A DNA stretch of 6,093 bases from Chloroflexota bacterium (GTDB lineage Bacteria > Chloroflexota > UBA6077 > CF-72), in assembly GCA_019242065.1 (NCBI GenBank), contig JAFAWJ010001140.1:1-6093 (forward strand), written 5' to 3'. This document shows positions 5,919-6,093 of the stretch, piece by piece (the stretch's first letter is position 1; the number at the start of each line of letters is the position of its first letter). Both the position numbers and the translations under genes were made by a program. Below the pieces are notes generated by a model, which saw nothing but the letters and a program-made list of their open reading frames with translations, had not been told where the DNA came from and did not search any database.

Positions 5919-5990
5919 CTGACCAGGACGGTTCCGTCCTCCTGACCAGCGCCGGCGAAGCCTTCACCGAACCTGCCGAATGCAGGCTTC
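5919..5990. repeat. Palindrome-dense patch with flanking direct repeats
   Basis: AGGACGG (5925-5931) and CCGTCCT (5934-5940) form a hairpin that is flanked by two copies of CTGACCAG (5919-5926 and 5942-5949). CGCCGGCG (5950-5957) is a perfect palindrome. GAAGCCT (5957-5963) pairs with AGGCTTC (5984-5990), with CCTGC (5972-5976) and GCAGG (5982-5986) as an overlapping alternative. This could be part of a structured RNA, a repetitive extragenic element or the remnant of a mobile element end. I recognise no family. Confidence 0.35.
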
Positions 5991-6093
5991 CGCTGGGCCG
6001 GGCGACAGACCACGACGGAACAACGTCGAGTGCATCACCGCGAGGACGGCGTTGACGGCCGGTGCGGGACGCGCTGACAATGTGGCGGGTCGG

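Larger units (their letters stand above)
5789..6093. other. Region upstream of the oxidoreductase, no recognised gene
   Basis: Beyond the promoter area I find no convincing gene. One minus-strand frame is open from the window edge to a TGA at 5817-5815 (92 codons). Another runs from GTG 6013 to 5798 (71 codons). Both translate to Ser/Arg/Pro-rich sequence without a recognisable domain and without a good ribosome binding site. From 5919 to 5990 short palindromes are dense (listed separately). The last 90 bases show nothing specific. Confidence 0.5.

Noticed and set aside
5798..6013. A 71-codon minus-strand open frame upstream of the oxidoreductase gene
   Set aside because: It has a GTG start without a ribosome binding site and no recognisable domain, and it lies over the palindrome-dense patch and the candidate promoter.

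Overview
The window is a GC-rich bacterial segment with four recognisable protein-coding genes. In order they are a family 5 (peptide/nickel/opine-type) ABC transporter solute-binding lipoprotein (+, 306-2009), an amidohydrolase-2 family metal-dependent hydrolase (+, 2128-3615), a small single-domain cupin (+, 3768-4241), and a Gfo/Idh/MocA oxidoreductase of the Gal80-like branch (-, 4691-5788). I see no rRNA, tRNA, CRISPR array, integrase or transposase. The lipoprotein has a twin-arginine-type signal, a lipobox Cys and a long Ala/Ser/Thr/Pro-rich linker. Together with the family mix and base composition this best fits Chloroflexota or a similar GC-rich lineage, but that placement is an inference from style, not from a marker gene.

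Layout. Positions 1-305 hold no convincing gene, but carry a -10-like box and the ribosome binding site of the solute-binding protein. Three plus-strand genes follow in series. The gaps between them (118 and 152 bases) are long enough for each to have its own control region. The cupin and the oxidoreductase converge on a roughly 450-base stretch without a gene (4242-4690), which contains two short hairpins. The last 305 bases (5789-6093) lie upstream of the oxidoreductase and hold a candidate promoter, two inverted repeats around it, and a patch dense in short palindromes with no recognisable coding content.

How the genes may work together (inference). A surface lipoprotein captures a small organic solute. 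A hydrolase or decarboxylase of the ACMSD-like amidohydrolase group, a cupin (possibly an isomerase, dioxygenase or small-molecule binding protein) and an NAD(P)-linked Gal80-like dehydrogenase are the kinds of enzymes found in uptake-and-catabolism islands for sugar acids, aromatics or similar compounds. No permease or ATPase subunit is present, so the solute-binding protein must use partners outside the window. Nothing identifies the substrate.

Most notable: a short inverted repeat lies just upstream of each of the four genes, with different sequences. The best is upstream of the cupin, where three alternating TCAAG/CTTGA half-sites are spaced exactly 11 bases apart. Two enzymes also depart from family consensus at functional residues: the cupin has His at the motif-1 Glu position and Tyr at the motif-2 His position, and the oxidoreductase has Glu-Trp-Pro instead of Glu-Lys-Pro. 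I found no clear evidence of a wholly new system.
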